A stretch of 64,000 nucleotides of DNA from assembly GCA_030615175.1 (NCBI GenBank), contig JAUWZX010000001.1:126566-190565 (forward strand), written 5' to 3'. The notes below the pieces were generated by a model that saw only the letters and a program-made list of their open reading frames with translations, was not told the DNA's origin and made no database searches. This DNA comes from Candidatus Parvarchaeota archaeon. GTDB taxonomy: Archaea; Nanobdellota; Nanobdellia; WJKC01. This document shows, piece after piece, positions 16,850 through 25,894 of the stretch (positions are counted from its first letter, which is position 1; each line of letters starts with the position of its first letter). The position numbers and the translations under genes were made by a program.

Positions 16850-18865
16850 ATGAAGACAATCATTTCAAGCCTTGACTTAACTTGCATTGTCCGTGAACTT
16901 GCAGAACTTAGGGATGCTAAGGTTGAGAAGGTTTACCAGATTAATGATGAATTCATTTTTAAATTATACAAGGAGGGTAAGCCCACGAAAACAGAAAGTT
17001 TTCGGGGTGCTGGGACAAAGTCTCATGCACATTACATTTTAAGGGTTATTAATGGCAAACTCATTCACTTAACTCAGTACTTGAAGGAGAATCCTGAAGT
17101 TCCAAGCCACTTCTGCATGTACCTGCGCAAGTATTTGCATGGCGGCAGGATTGTAAGCATAACACAGCCAGGAATGGAGCGGATAGTTGAGGTCAGGATA
17201 AGGGCTGGGGCTTCCATTTACAGGCTTATTTTCGAGTTATTCTCTAAAGGTAATGTCATAGTTACTGATGATTCACATAAGATAAGGCAGGTGCTTAAAG
17301 TTAAGAGTTATGGTTCAAGGGAGTTGCGTCCTAACAGGCCTTATAATTATCCTCCATCCAAGTTTGATTTAAGTCATTTAAGCGTTTTATCCTTTAAGCG
17401 TGCAATCAAGGGCAGCAGGAAGGATAAGTTAGTCACTGCTTTAGCAGTTAACGTGGCATTGGGTGGTTCTTATGCTGAGGAAGTCTGCCTTAACTCCAAG
17501 ATTGATAAGGACAAGGATCCTAAAATGTTATCTGATGATGAAATTAATAAGTGTTATGAGCATCTTGTCTCGCTTGTTAAGAAAGTTAAGTATTTAGAGC
17601 TTAATCCCAGAGTAATACTTAAAGAGGGTATTCCAATTGATGTTGCTCCTTTCAAGTTAAAGATTTATGAGGATGCTGATTGCAAGGAGTTCCCTAATTT
17701 TAACATGGCTCTTGATTATTATTATGTTGCCAGCGAGAAAGCTTCTTTTGAGATGCGAAAGCAGGAAACCATTGCTTCGGAAAGGGCGCGGATTAAGCAT
17801 CAGGTTATGGGGCAGGAAACGCATTTAAAGGATATGAAGCGGGAGGCAGAGGCGTTGAGGGTGAAGGCGGAGTCCTTGAAGTCTAATCTTTATCTTGTGC
17901 AGTCAGTTCAGGAGTCATTATTGAATGCTAAGCGCGGCGGTTATTCATGGATTGATATTAGGGGAATGCTTAAGCGTGAGAAGGATTCAGGAAGTCCTGA
18001 AGCACTTCTTGTTAAGGATTTAAGCCCTGACACAATGTCCATGATTCTTGACATTAATGATGGATTAGAGGTTGGCTTGAGCGAGGACGTTGCTGAATTA
18101 ATGAATTCATTATTTGAGCGCGCTAAGAAATTAGAGTCAAAGTTTGAAGGAACTCTTAACGCTATTGGGGATTCGAAGAAGAAGCTGGATGATTTAAGTG
18201 TTTCAGATGTTTCTTTTGAGCGTAATGTTCCAAAGAAGGTTTTTCATAAGGCAAGTGAGTGGTATGCTCATTTTAAATGGTTTTATTCAAGCGAAGGATT
18301 CTTAGTTATTACTGGGCGTGATGCGCGTCAGAACGAAGAATTAATTAATAAGTACTTGGAGCCCAAGGACCTTGTCCTGCACGCTGATGTTCATGGCAGT
18401 CCTTTTACCATTATTCGTGACGGCAAGTCTTCTGGCGAGCCTACTCGTTTAGAGGCTGCGCAGTTCACTGCACTTCATTCAAGGGCTTGGGAGTTAAAGT
18501 CATCTATTGATGTTTATTATGTTAAGCCGCATCAGGTTAGCAAGCAGGTTCCTTCAGGCGAGTACATATCCACCGGAGCCTTCATGGTTACTGGTAAGAA
18601 GAGTTATGTGCGGAACGTATTATCAGAGTTATGTGTTGGCGTTGAGGAGTTAGGTGATTTTAATTACCGTTTAATTACTGGTCCAAAACCTGCTGTTGTT
18701 AAGAAATCCAGGCATTACTTAATACTCCATCCTGGTGATGATTCAAAGTCAGAGGTCATTAAGAAGGTTAGAGAGCATTTTAAGAATTATGGTTACAGCA
18801 TACCGACTGAGGAGTTGCAGAAGGCATTGCCGAGCAAGGGCTTCAAGGTGTATTCAATTGTTTAA
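16850..18865 (+). CDS. rqcH: archaeal RqcH/NFACT family protein
   Basis: SSLDLTCIVRELAELRDAKVEKVYQ, LRKYLHGGRIVSITQPGMERIVEV, C-terminal DLVLHADVHGSPFTIIRDG and AWELKSSIDVYYVKPHQVSK. Confidence 0.9.
   Translation: MKTIISSLDLTCIVRELAELRDAKVEKVYQINDEFIFKLYKEGKPTKTESFRGAGTKSHAHYILRVINGKLIHLTQYLKENPEVPSHFCMYLRKYLHGGRIVSITQPGMERIVEVRIRAGASIYRLIFELFSKGNVIVTDDSHKIRQVLKVKSYGSRELRPNRPYNYPPSKFDLSHLSVLSFKRAIKGSRKDKLVTALAVNVALGGSYAEEVCLNSKIDKDKDPKMLSDDEINKCYEHLVSLVKKVKYLELNPRVILKEGIPIDVAPFKLKIYEDADCKEFPNFNMALDYYYVASEKASFEMRKQETIASERARIKHQVMGQETHLKDMKREAEALRVKAESLKSNLYLVQSVQESLLNAKRGGYSWIDIRGMLKREKDSGSPEALLVKDLSPDTMSMILDINDGLEVGLSEDVAELMNSLFERAKKLESKFEGTLNAIGDSKKKLDDLSVSDVSFERNVPKKVFHKASEWYAHFKWFYSSEGFLVITGRDARQNEELINKYLEPKDLVLHADVHGSPFTIIRDGKSSGEPTRLEAAQFTALHSRAWELKSSIDVYYVKPHQVSKQVPSGEYISTGAFMVTGKKSYVRNVLSELCVGVEELGDFNYRLITGPKPAVVKKSRHYLILHPGDDSKSEVIKKVREHFKNYGYSIPTEELQKALPSKGFKVYSIV
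16979..17022 (+). repeat. Copy B of 44-bp double-hairpin element, inside rqcH
   Basis: AAGCCCACGAAAACAGAAAGTTTTCGGGGTGCTGGGACAAAGTC; exact inverted copy of 14183-14226. Confidence 0.93.
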
Positions 18866-19268
18866 GGAAGTTTCTTTCAAGACTGAGCGCAGGATTCAAG
18901 TTATTAATCTTGATTCAGAACTTGCGAATCTTGAACTTAGTGGTGATGGCTTACTGTTCGCTTTTACTCCTCACGCTACTGCTGCCTTGATTCTTAATGA
19001 GGCTGAATCAGGTCTTATGGAGGATTTTGAGGAATGGATTTCAAAGAATTTTAATGGTTCCTGGAGGCATGACAGGATTGATGATAATGCTTCCTCTCAC
19101 TTAGCGTCAGGAATGCTTGGTCAGTTCGTGTTAATGCCTGTTAAGAGTGGCAGGATTGTTCGAGGAATCTGGCAGAACTTATTATTTATTGAGTTAGATG
19201 GCCCTCGCAGCCAGCGCAGGGTTATTTTTAAGTTTTTACTGCAAAAAAAAAATAATAAGAAAAAATAA
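18858..19268 (+). CDS. YjbQ/UPF0047 family protein
   Basis: FTPHATAALILNEAESGLMEDFEEWI, HLASGMLGQFVLMPVKSGRIVRGIWQNLLFIELDGPR. Probable TTG start overlapping the rqcH stop. Confidence 0.82.
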   Translation: MFKEVSFKTERRIQVINLDSELANLELSGDGLLFAFTPHATAALILNEAESGLMEDFEEWISKNFNGSWRHDRIDDNASSHLASGMLGQFVLMPVKSGRIVRGIWQNLLFIELDGPRSQRRVIFKFLLQKKNNKKK

Positions 19269-19275
19269 ATGCTTT

Positions 19276-19449
19276 TTATAAGTCGTATTCTTTGATTGTT
19301 TTCCTGCCGTTTGCTTTAGCCCTTTTCGCTGCTTTTTCAATGATTCCAGCCACTTTAATATCAAGGGCGCCTAATACGCTGTCCGGAAGCCTCATGTTTA
19401 ATTTCTTTGCTTCTTCCTTATTTGCCTTTTTAGTTATTAACCTTGCCAT
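19276..19449 (-). CDS. small protein (57 aa), possibly histone-fold/DUF1931-like
   Basis: Below the track cutoff. Translation MARLITKKANKEEAKKLNMRLPDSVLGALDIKVAGIIEKAAKRAKANGRKTIKEYDL; the ending resembles archaeal histone-fold C-termini (AKHAGRKTVKxxD). Confidence 0.6.
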   Translation of the reverse strand: MARLITKKANKEEAKKLNMRLPDSVLGALDIKVAGIIEKAAKRAKANGRKTIKEYDL

Positions 19450-19527
19450 AACCCTAAAGTAATGTTTATGCCTGTTTTAAATGTTATTGAAAGAATTATA
19501 ATGGAAAAAGTTTTTAAGAGTGAGTTA

Positions 19528-19923
19528 TTAGTAGTAGACTTCTGTTTCTTCTTTTGGTTTTTGGGGTTTGAATAACTTGAATTCTTCACTTATTTTCTCT
19601 TCTTCAGGCGGCTTGCTTTCCATGAATTCTCCGAAACTGGTTGCTGGCTCTTCATCATGCTCCCAGGCAGTTTCTTTCGGTTCATTCATTAATCTTCTTA
19701 GCTTCTTGTCATGAATTCTTAATCCTTCATTAACCGCATCCCTTAATGCTCTTGCCTCGTCAGGGCTTAATTTAAAACCTGCTTTCGGGTATTCTTCTTC
19801 CCCAATTTTTATTAGGAATCTGCCTTCTCTAACCAGCCTTTCCTTTTCAGGTTCTTCTAATTCAATTCCTAACCAAGTATTCCTTCCCTGCCATTTATGC
19901 CTTTTATAAAATAATCTCATCAT
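19528..19923 (-). CDS. hypothetical protein (131 aa)
   Basis: Complete ORF, acidic/proline-rich C-terminal tail; no family recognised. Confidence 0.55.
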   Translation of the reverse strand: MMRLFYKRHKWQGRNTWLGIELEEPEKERLVREGRFLIKIGEEEYPKAGFKLSPDEARALRDAVNEGLRIHDKKLRRLMNEPKETAWEHDEEPATSFGEFMESKPPEEEKISEEFKLFKPQKPKEETEVYY

Positions 19924-19987
19924 CCTTATTTAAGATTATTTTACGTTATTAAAGTTTTTATTTGCGTAATTAATTATTATTATTTCA

Positions 19988-21211
19988 ATGAATTCAGTTA
20001 TCAGTAAGGCGCGTAAGTTAGTTATTCCAAGTAGGGGTGAGTCTGCTCGTTTTAACAGATTTGTTTCAGAGGTTGCTTCAATGCTTGTTAATGCTTTTTC
20101 TTCTTCAGGCTTGAATGTTGAAGTCGTTGTTGGAGGCAGTTTCTCGCGTGACACGTGGCTTCCAGGCGCTCATGATGCTGATTTATTCATCCGTTTTATG
20201 GATGAGCATGACTTAAAGTCTTTTTCAAAAGTAATTACTGCTGTCTTCCCTAAAGCTGTTAGGATTAAGGGTTCGCGTGATTACTTTAAGATTAATTATA
20301 ATGGTTTTGAGTTCGAATTCATTCCTGTTCTTAAGATTAACTCTCCTTTGGATGCTAAGAATTCAATGGATGCTTCATTTTTCCATATTGATTATGTTAG
20401 GTCAAGGCTTGTTAATACATTGCCTTTAGAGGTTCGTTTGCTTAAGTTATTCTCTAAAGTGCATGGCGTTTACGGTGCTGAATCCTATGTTTCAGGTTTT
20501 TCAGGTTATGTTCTTGAGTTATTAATAATTCATTATAAATCCTTTAAGAGGGTTGTTAAAGCGGTTGCTGGATTTAAGCAGGGCGCATTCATTGATTTAA
20601 TGAAGTATTATGATTCAAAGTCAAGTGCTTGCAAGGCTTTGGGCTTTAAGGCTGAATGTCCTTTAATCATTATTGACCCTGTTAATCCGCTGCGTAATGC
20701 TGCGAGGAGTGTTAGTTATCATAGTTTTTCTAAGCTGGTTTTTGCTGCAAGAAGGTTTTTAGATAAGCCAGGCATTTCATTTTTTAAGATTCCGGTAATG
20801 ACTAAGGATTCATTGCAGAGGCTTGCCAGTAAGAGAGGGCATTTCATTTTCTTTAAGAAGTTTGCTCCAACTCTTAGGAAGGATGCTTTTTTCTCAAAGT
20901 TATTGCATGAGCTTAAGAAGGTTGCAGGGATTCTGGAGTCACTTGACTTCTTTGTTTATGATTATGGTTTCCTTGAGTCAGGGCTTGTTTATTTTGAGGT
21001 TGTGAATTCAATTCTTCCTTCTGTTAAGAGGGTTGTTGGTCCAAGCGTTTACATTGATGGACATAATCTTAAGAGGTTTTTAAGCAAGAAGCGCAGGGTT
21101 ATTCATGGTCCTTATATTATGGATGGCCGGGTATGCTTTGATGTTAAGCGTGAAGCAGTTCATGTTAAACCATTGTTAATGAAGTTGTTAGCTGATATAT
21201 CCTTCTCTTAG
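19988..21211 (+). CDS. cca: archaeal-type CCA-adding tRNA nucleotidyltransferase
   Basis: VVVGGSFSRDTWLPGAHDADLFIRF nucleotidyltransferase signature; FSGYVLELLIIHY; DPVNPLRNAARSVS. Confidence 0.93.
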   Translation: MNSVISKARKLVIPSRGESARFNRFVSEVASMLVNAFSSSGLNVEVVVGGSFSRDTWLPGAHDADLFIRFMDEHDLKSFSKVITAVFPKAVRIKGSRDYFKINYNGFEFEFIPVLKINSPLDAKNSMDASFFHIDYVRSRLVNTLPLEVRLLKLFSKVHGVYGAESYVSGFSGYVLELLIIHYKSFKRVVKAVAGFKQGAFIDLMKYYDSKSSACKALGFKAECPLIIIDPVNPLRNAARSVSYHSFSKLVFAARRFLDKPGISFFKIPVMTKDSLQRLASKRGHFIFFKKFAPTLRKDAFFSKLLHELKKVAGILESLDFFVYDYGFLESGLVYFEVVNSILPSVKRVVGPSVYIDGHNLKRFLSKKRRVIHGPYIMDGRVCFDVKREAVHVKPLLMKLLADISFS

Positions 21212-21652
21212 TTCTTTTTTTCCTTTTTCACTCCATTTCTTAATGTATCTTGTTAAGTACTTTCTTACTATTGGTTTTAATTTCTTGTAGAATTCGTAGT
21301 TTTTACTTATTTGTTTTATTCTTTCCTCTTTGCTTATGTAGTTTGCCTTTATTGTTATCCAGTATTGAGTCATTATTTTCTTGTAAGTGTTGAATAATTC
21401 TTTTTTTTCTTTTCCAGTGAAGAATTTATGTTCTATAAGGCAGCAGTACTGTTGCGGGTGGAATATGCCTTCCAAGTCTAATTTAACTTTTAGTATTCTG
21501 TCCCACATCCTGCCGAGTACTTGACTTATTATTCCTGATGTTTCATTTAATTCAAAGTCAAATTCTTCTTCTAATTCTTTCAGGCTTGGCAGTCCGTACT
21601 TCTTTTTGTATTCATTATACTTCTTTACTGCTTTAATTCTTGATTCAGCCAT
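21188..21652 (-). CDS. hypothetical protein (154 aa)
   Basis: Complete ORF, convergent with cca (24-bp overlap). Confidence 0.5.
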   Translation of the reverse strand: MAESRIKAVKKYNEYKKKYGLPSLKELEEEFDFELNETSGIISQVLGRMWDRILKVKLDLEGIFHPQQYCCLIEHKFFTGKEKKELFNTYKKIMTQYWITIKANYISKEERIKQISKNYEFYKKLKPIVRKYLTRYIKKWSEKGKKELREGYIS

Positions 21653-21717
21653 TAAATTTTTGCGAATAATAATTCCTTTATAAACTTTTATAAGTTAATT
21701 CTTGGTAATTATTAGTC

Positions 21718-22245
21718 ATGCCTGGAGAGCAGGAGCAGTGTATTTTCTGCCTGATTAAGGATAAGAAGTCGCCGAGTTTTGCTGTTTATGAGGATGATTT
21801 TGTTATTTCAGTGCTTGACAGGGCTCCTGCAACTAAGGGTCATTTAATAGTTATTCCTAAAAGGCATGTTAGCGGGATTCATGAGTTAAGTGAGGAGGAG
21901 GTTTCAAAGTTATTCATTGCTTGTCAGAGAATTATTTTCGCCCAGTCTCAGGTGTTGGATTGTGAGGGAGTGAATCTTGTTTACTCAATGGGTTCTGGTG
22001 CTGGTCAGAGGAGTCCTCACATGATTGTTTACTTAATCCCTCGTTATAAGGATGACCAGGTGTCAATTGTTTGGAATCCGGCTAAGTTGACTGATGATGA
22101 TATGAAGGAAGTTTTTAATGCTTTAAGCCAGGTGTTAAAGGGTGCTGCAATGCCTGTGATTGCTGAGAAGGAGCCTGTAGTTATTGAGGAGAAGCCTAAG
22201 GAAGAGGAATTGATTGAGAAGAAGCCGAGAGTGCCTGATTATTGA
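21718..22245 (+). CDS. HIT family hydrolase
   Basis: CIFCLIKDKKSPSFAVYEDDFVISVLDRAPATKGHLIVIPKRHV; SGAGQRSPHMIVYLIPR. Confidence 0.9.
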   Translation: MPGEQEQCIFCLIKDKKSPSFAVYEDDFVISVLDRAPATKGHLIVIPKRHVSGIHELSEEEVSKLFIACQRIIFAQSQVLDCEGVNLVYSMGSGAGQRSPHMIVYLIPRYKDDQVSIVWNPAKLTDDDMKEVFNALSQVLKGAAMPVIAEKEPVVIEEKPKEEELIEKKPRVPDY

Positions 22246-23099
22246 AGCAGGTTAATTATTGTTTCCGCGTTTGACAGGCCGTAAGTGCTTAGTATTAGCA
22301 TTATATTGCCAATCATCATTGTTGCTATCAGCGTGATTAGTAGTGCTGGGACGTAAGCAATACCATCCTTTATTTTAACTGTCTTGATTTTCCCTTGCGC
22401 GTACCATTTCATTAATTGTTTGACTTCTTTTTTTGATAATCCTTCTTTTTTGGGCGTAATCTTTTTCCTTCCTATCTTTATTTCTTCCAGCAGCCAGTCC
22501 CCGTCCATTAATTCAGGTATTCTTGCATCTTTTTTAAAGCATTTTTTCTCAATTTCCTTGAATAACCTGCTCATTGAGCCAGTCATTACTGCAGCGCTTA
22601 GTAGTAATGCCATTAACAAGTTCATTACGTTGAACAGTATTATGCAGGTGATTACTCCGATTATCATCATTGCTTTGTCAAGTGCTTTAATCTTAATTTT
22701 TTCCTTGCTCATTAATCCTATGATGATTATTGCCGGCACTCCATAGAATCCTCCTATGAGTAATAAGTTTGCCAGGTAGTCAAGGAAGTAGGGTATTGTT
22801 TCACCCTGAAACCATGATATTAGTACTCCAAGGGCTGTTACTAGTTTAGTGTCTCCTCCACCCCACATGCCTGTTTTGTACATTGAGTAGCCGAAAATGA
22901 ATAGTATGGCTGTTGAAGGTATTGACCATATTGCTGTCATCCAATTATTTGTTTCAATTGCGTAGGCAATCCTTAGTATTATTGCTATTATTATGAATGA
23001 GTAATTAACGTAGTCAGGGATGTATTTCCATTTCATATCATATGCTGATGCTATTAAAAGCATTGCCAGTGCTGTTCCCAGAATGATTATTTCAATCAT
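22239..23099 (-). CDS. A24 family prepilin/preflagellin peptidase
   Basis: ASAYDMKWKYIPDYVNY and MWGGGDTKLVTALG catalytic Asp motifs; multi-TM. Confidence 0.88.
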   Translation of the reverse strand: MIEIIILGTALAMLLIASAYDMKWKYIPDYVNYSFIIIAIILRIAYAIETNNWMTAIWSIPSTAILFIFGYSMYKTGMWGGGDTKLVTALGVLISWFQGETIPYFLDYLANLLLIGGFYGVPAIIIIGLMSKEKIKIKALDKAMMIIGVITCIILFNVMNLLMALLLSAAVMTGSMSRLFKEIEKKCFKKDARIPELMDGDWLLEEIKIGRKKITPKKEGLSKKEVKQLMKWYAQGKIKTVKIKDGIAYVPALLITLIATMMIGNIMLILSTYGLSNAETIINLLQ

Positions 23100-23153
23100 T
23101 GTTATTTATTTATTAAGTAAGTTTTTAATTGTGTTGTGCTTTATCCTTTTTTC

Positions 23154-23891
23154 ATGTTATTCCTGGTTGGTCTTGGTTTGTCAGGTGTTAAGGATTTGTC
23201 GCTTAAGGCTTTTGATGTATTGAAGTCCTCTAATCATGTTTTCCTTGAGAATTATACTGGGGTGTTCAGGGATTTGAAGAGTCTTGAGTCCTTGATTAGT
23301 AAGTCTGTTCAGGTTCTTGCCCGTTCAGAGGTTGAGGAGAAGAAGGATTTCCTGGTTCTTGCCAGAAAACATAAGGTTGCCTTGCTTGTTCAGGGCGACC
23401 CATTATCAGCCACCACTCATATAGGGATTCTTCTTGAATGCGTTAAGAGGAAAGTTAAGTTTGAAGTTATTCATTCTTCTTCAGTGTTCACTGCTGTTGC
23501 CCGCACTGGTTTATCTCTTTATAAGTTCGGCAAGACTGCGAGCATTCCATTGCCTGAGCCTGGTTTTAATCCTTCATCTTTTTACAAAATCTTTGTTAGT
23601 AATCAGTTAATTGGAGCTCACACGCTTTTCCTGCTTGACTTAAAGCCTGACAGGGATAAGTATTTATCAATTCCTGAGGCTGTTAAGATTCTTAAGAAGC
23701 TTGATTCTAAAAAGTATGTTAATAAGTTTTTTGGCTGCGCCCGCCTCGGGTTTAAGGATGAATTAATTGTTTATGGTTCTGCCAGTAAATTAATGAAGGT
23801 TGACTGGGGCGCGCCTCCTTACTGCCTCGTAGTCCCTGCTGAACTGCACTTCATGGAGGAAGAGTTCTTAAAGCGTTTCTCCATTCCTTAG
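23154..23891 (+). CDS. dph5: diphthine synthase
   Basis: MLFLVGLGLSGVKDLSLKAFDVLKSSNHVFLENYTGV, GDPLSATTHIGILLE, FLLDLKPD. Start at internal Met of the track ORF. Confidence 0.92.
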   Translation: MLFLVGLGLSGVKDLSLKAFDVLKSSNHVFLENYTGVFRDLKSLESLISKSVQVLARSEVEEKKDFLVLARKHKVALLVQGDPLSATTHIGILLECVKRKVKFEVIHSSSVFTAVARTGLSLYKFGKTASIPLPEPGFNPSSFYKIFVSNQLIGAHTLFLLDLKPDRDKYLSIPEAVKILKKLDSKKYVNKFFGCARLGFKDELIVYGSASKLMKVDWGAPPYCLVVPAELHFMEEEFLKRFSIP

Positions 23892-24753
23892 CGTTAATTC
23901 TTGGCTTCTTCCTTGTCCAGTTGCTTGCCATGCTCATCGTGTATGCTCCGCAGTTCTTAATGCGCAGGCAGTCGCCTGCCTTGACTCTGGGCAAATTATG
24001 CTTTCCTATATTATCAATGTCTGTTGGTATTGGACCGCACACCCTGTAAACATGATTCTTCTTCTCATTTTCTTTCCCAATCACTTCTACTTCGTATTTT
24101 GACATGCTTAACTTGTTGAAGAAATTAATTCCTGTATCAATTATCACGTTCTTTCCTTTAATCATTAATATTCTTGTTTTTAATTCGCATGCATTCTCAA
24201 CTAATGCCCTGCCAGGTTCAATGATTAATTTTTTATCAGTCTTTTTTAGCAACTTGATTTTTTCTTCATTTATTCCTCCGCCTGCATCAATAATGCCTGC
24301 ACTAGTCTTATCTGCAAGCCTTAACGCTTTTTTTAAGTATTTTTTCCATTCGCTTGTTTTAGCCCTGCTTGAGTGGAATGAAATGCAGTCCCATTTACTT
24401 TTTAGTATTTCTTTTTCATTTAGTCCTATCTTGCTGTCTTTGAATAATTTCATTCTTGCTCCTCGAAGCCCCAGAACTTTCTGCTCTGCTGACTCAACAT
24501 TCTGCAAGCAGCACTTAAGCTGTTTAGTTATGAATCCGTTTATTATAATTTTCTCAAATCCAATCTTCTTTGCTATTTCATATTCATATTCTGAGCATAT
24601 TTCCACTGCACTGCCCTGTTCTTTTAGTGTTTTTAGTATTCTTTTATCATAATTTGCTTTCAAGGCGTAAGCAATAATTGCATTAGGCAATGCTTTCTTT
24701 AGTCTTTCATAGTTTTCCTTTACTTTTGATAAGTGAATTATTATTTCTGGCAT
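23851..24753 (-). CDS. compact fold-III PLP decarboxylase-like protein (DAP/ornithine decarboxylase-like)
   Basis: IIAYALKANYDKRILKTLKEQGSAVEICSEYEYEIAKKIG (PLP Lys), IIDAGGGINEE, EPGRALVENA, CGPIPTDIDNIG..GDCLRIKNCGAYTMSMAS. Confidence 0.8.
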   Translation of the reverse strand: MPEIIIHLSKVKENYERLKKALPNAIIAYALKANYDKRILKTLKEQGSAVEICSEYEYEIAKKIGFEKIIINGFITKQLKCCLQNVESAEQKVLGLRGARMKLFKDSKIGLNEKEILKSKWDCISFHSSRAKTSEWKKYLKKALRLADKTSAGIIDAGGGINEEKIKLLKKTDKKLIIEPGRALVENACELKTRILMIKGKNVIIDTGINFFNKLSMSKYEVEVIGKENEKKNHVYRVCGPIPTDIDNIGKHNLPRVKAGDCLRIKNCGAYTMSMASNWTRKKPRINAKEWRNALRTLPP

Positions 24754-25568
24754 AATACATCAACTACCACGTGCCATTTTTTTGGTCCGTAACTCTTTAC
24801 TAGTTGCGTGTTCATTAATTCGCATTTATATCCCTGCTTTACTCCTTTTTGTTTTACTGTTTCAAATAATTCATCAGCGTTCTCCTTGCTCTTTATTCCT
24901 TCATAATGAATGACTCCTTTCTTTTTTAAGCACTTGAAGGCTGTTTCTAAAAACTCTTTAGGTTCAGGCAGGCAGCCCATGATTATCCTGTCCGCTTTCT
25001 CGCATTCAAGTGCAAGTTCTTTAGAGTTCCCCAATAATGCTTTAACATTGTCTAGTCTGTTAATCTTAATATTCTCAATTAAGTAATGAAATGCTGCAGG
25101 GTTCTTTTCAATGGCGTAAATAATTCTTGGGCCATTCATTGCCATAAGAATTGTGAAATATCCTATTCCTGCGAAGAAGTCTATTATGACTTCACCCTGC
25201 TGAACAAGGCTTGCAAGCCTTTTGCGTTCGTTAATGTTGCCTTTAGCCCACATTACTTTAGTCACGTCGAGTTTGAATTGGGCTTTGTGCTCGTGATGAA
25301 TTGTTTCAGTGCTTCCTCCCCATGCCTTCCTTATTTGCGGTTCCCTGAACTCGCCTTTAATTCCTCCTTCCTTAATGCAGATTGTTTTTGCGTATGGTGC
25401 TAATTCATGAACTGCTTTGACAATTAATTCTTCATGTTTTCTTAAATCGTCTTTAATATTGAGTATTATTATGTTCCCTATCATCTGGTAACCGCTTGGA
25501 AGCAGGTTTAATTCATCTTCATTTAATCCTTTTTTTAATTTCTTTTTTAACTCGTCTTTTAATGTCAT
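24741..25568 (-). CDS. Trm5/Taw2-like SAM-dependent tRNA-modifying enzyme (Taw2 favoured)
   Basis: GEFREPQIRKAWGGSTETIHHEHKAQFKLDVTKVMWAKGNINERKRLASLV, DFFAGIGYFTILMA, C-terminal VKSYGPKKWHVVVDV. Confidence 0.78.
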   Translation of the reverse strand: MTLKDELKKKLKKGLNEDELNLLPSGYQMIGNIIILNIKDDLRKHEELIVKAVHELAPYAKTICIKEGGIKGEFREPQIRKAWGGSTETIHHEHKAQFKLDVTKVMWAKGNINERKRLASLVQQGEVIIDFFAGIGYFTILMAMNGPRIIYAIEKNPAAFHYLIENIKINRLDNVKALLGNSKELALECEKADRIIMGCLPEPKEFLETAFKCLKKKGVIHYEGIKSKENADELFETVKQKGVKQGYKCELMNTQLVKSYGPKKWHVVVDVLCQK

Positions 25569-25894
25569 GGGATTTTCTCAAACATATCCATTAATACAAA
25601 CCCATCCTTCATTATTTCATCTTTATTTATTTCAGGATGATTATCTAATACTTCTTCTATGTCTTTATACCCGCCAGTATATTTGTAAATGAAGTTGGCG
25701 TAAACATCGTTAAGTGTTACTTCTCCGATATTTATTCTTATCTTAGTTTTCTTCATGTAATCATAGTATTTTTTAAATCCGCTCTTTCCTATTTCTTTTA
25801 ATTCATAGAAGAATTCAATAATTTCATCTTCTTTTGCTCCAAGTGATACTGCATAATTTAGTACTACTTGGTCAATTAATTTTTTACTTTTCAT
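25565..25894 (-). CDS. hypothetical protein (109 aa) between two tRNA-modification genes
   Basis: Complete ORF overlapping both neighbours by 4 bp. Confidence 0.6.
   Translation of the reverse strand: MKSKKLIDQVVLNYAVSLGAKEDEIIEFFYELKEIGKSGFKKYYDYMKKTKIRINIGEVTLNDVYANFIYKYTGGYKDIEEVLDNHPEINKDEIMKDGFVLMDMFEKIP

Noticed and set aside
24104-24652. 182-aa plus-strand ORF
   Set aside because: Antisense to the PLP decarboxylase-like gene; hydrophobic shadow ORF.
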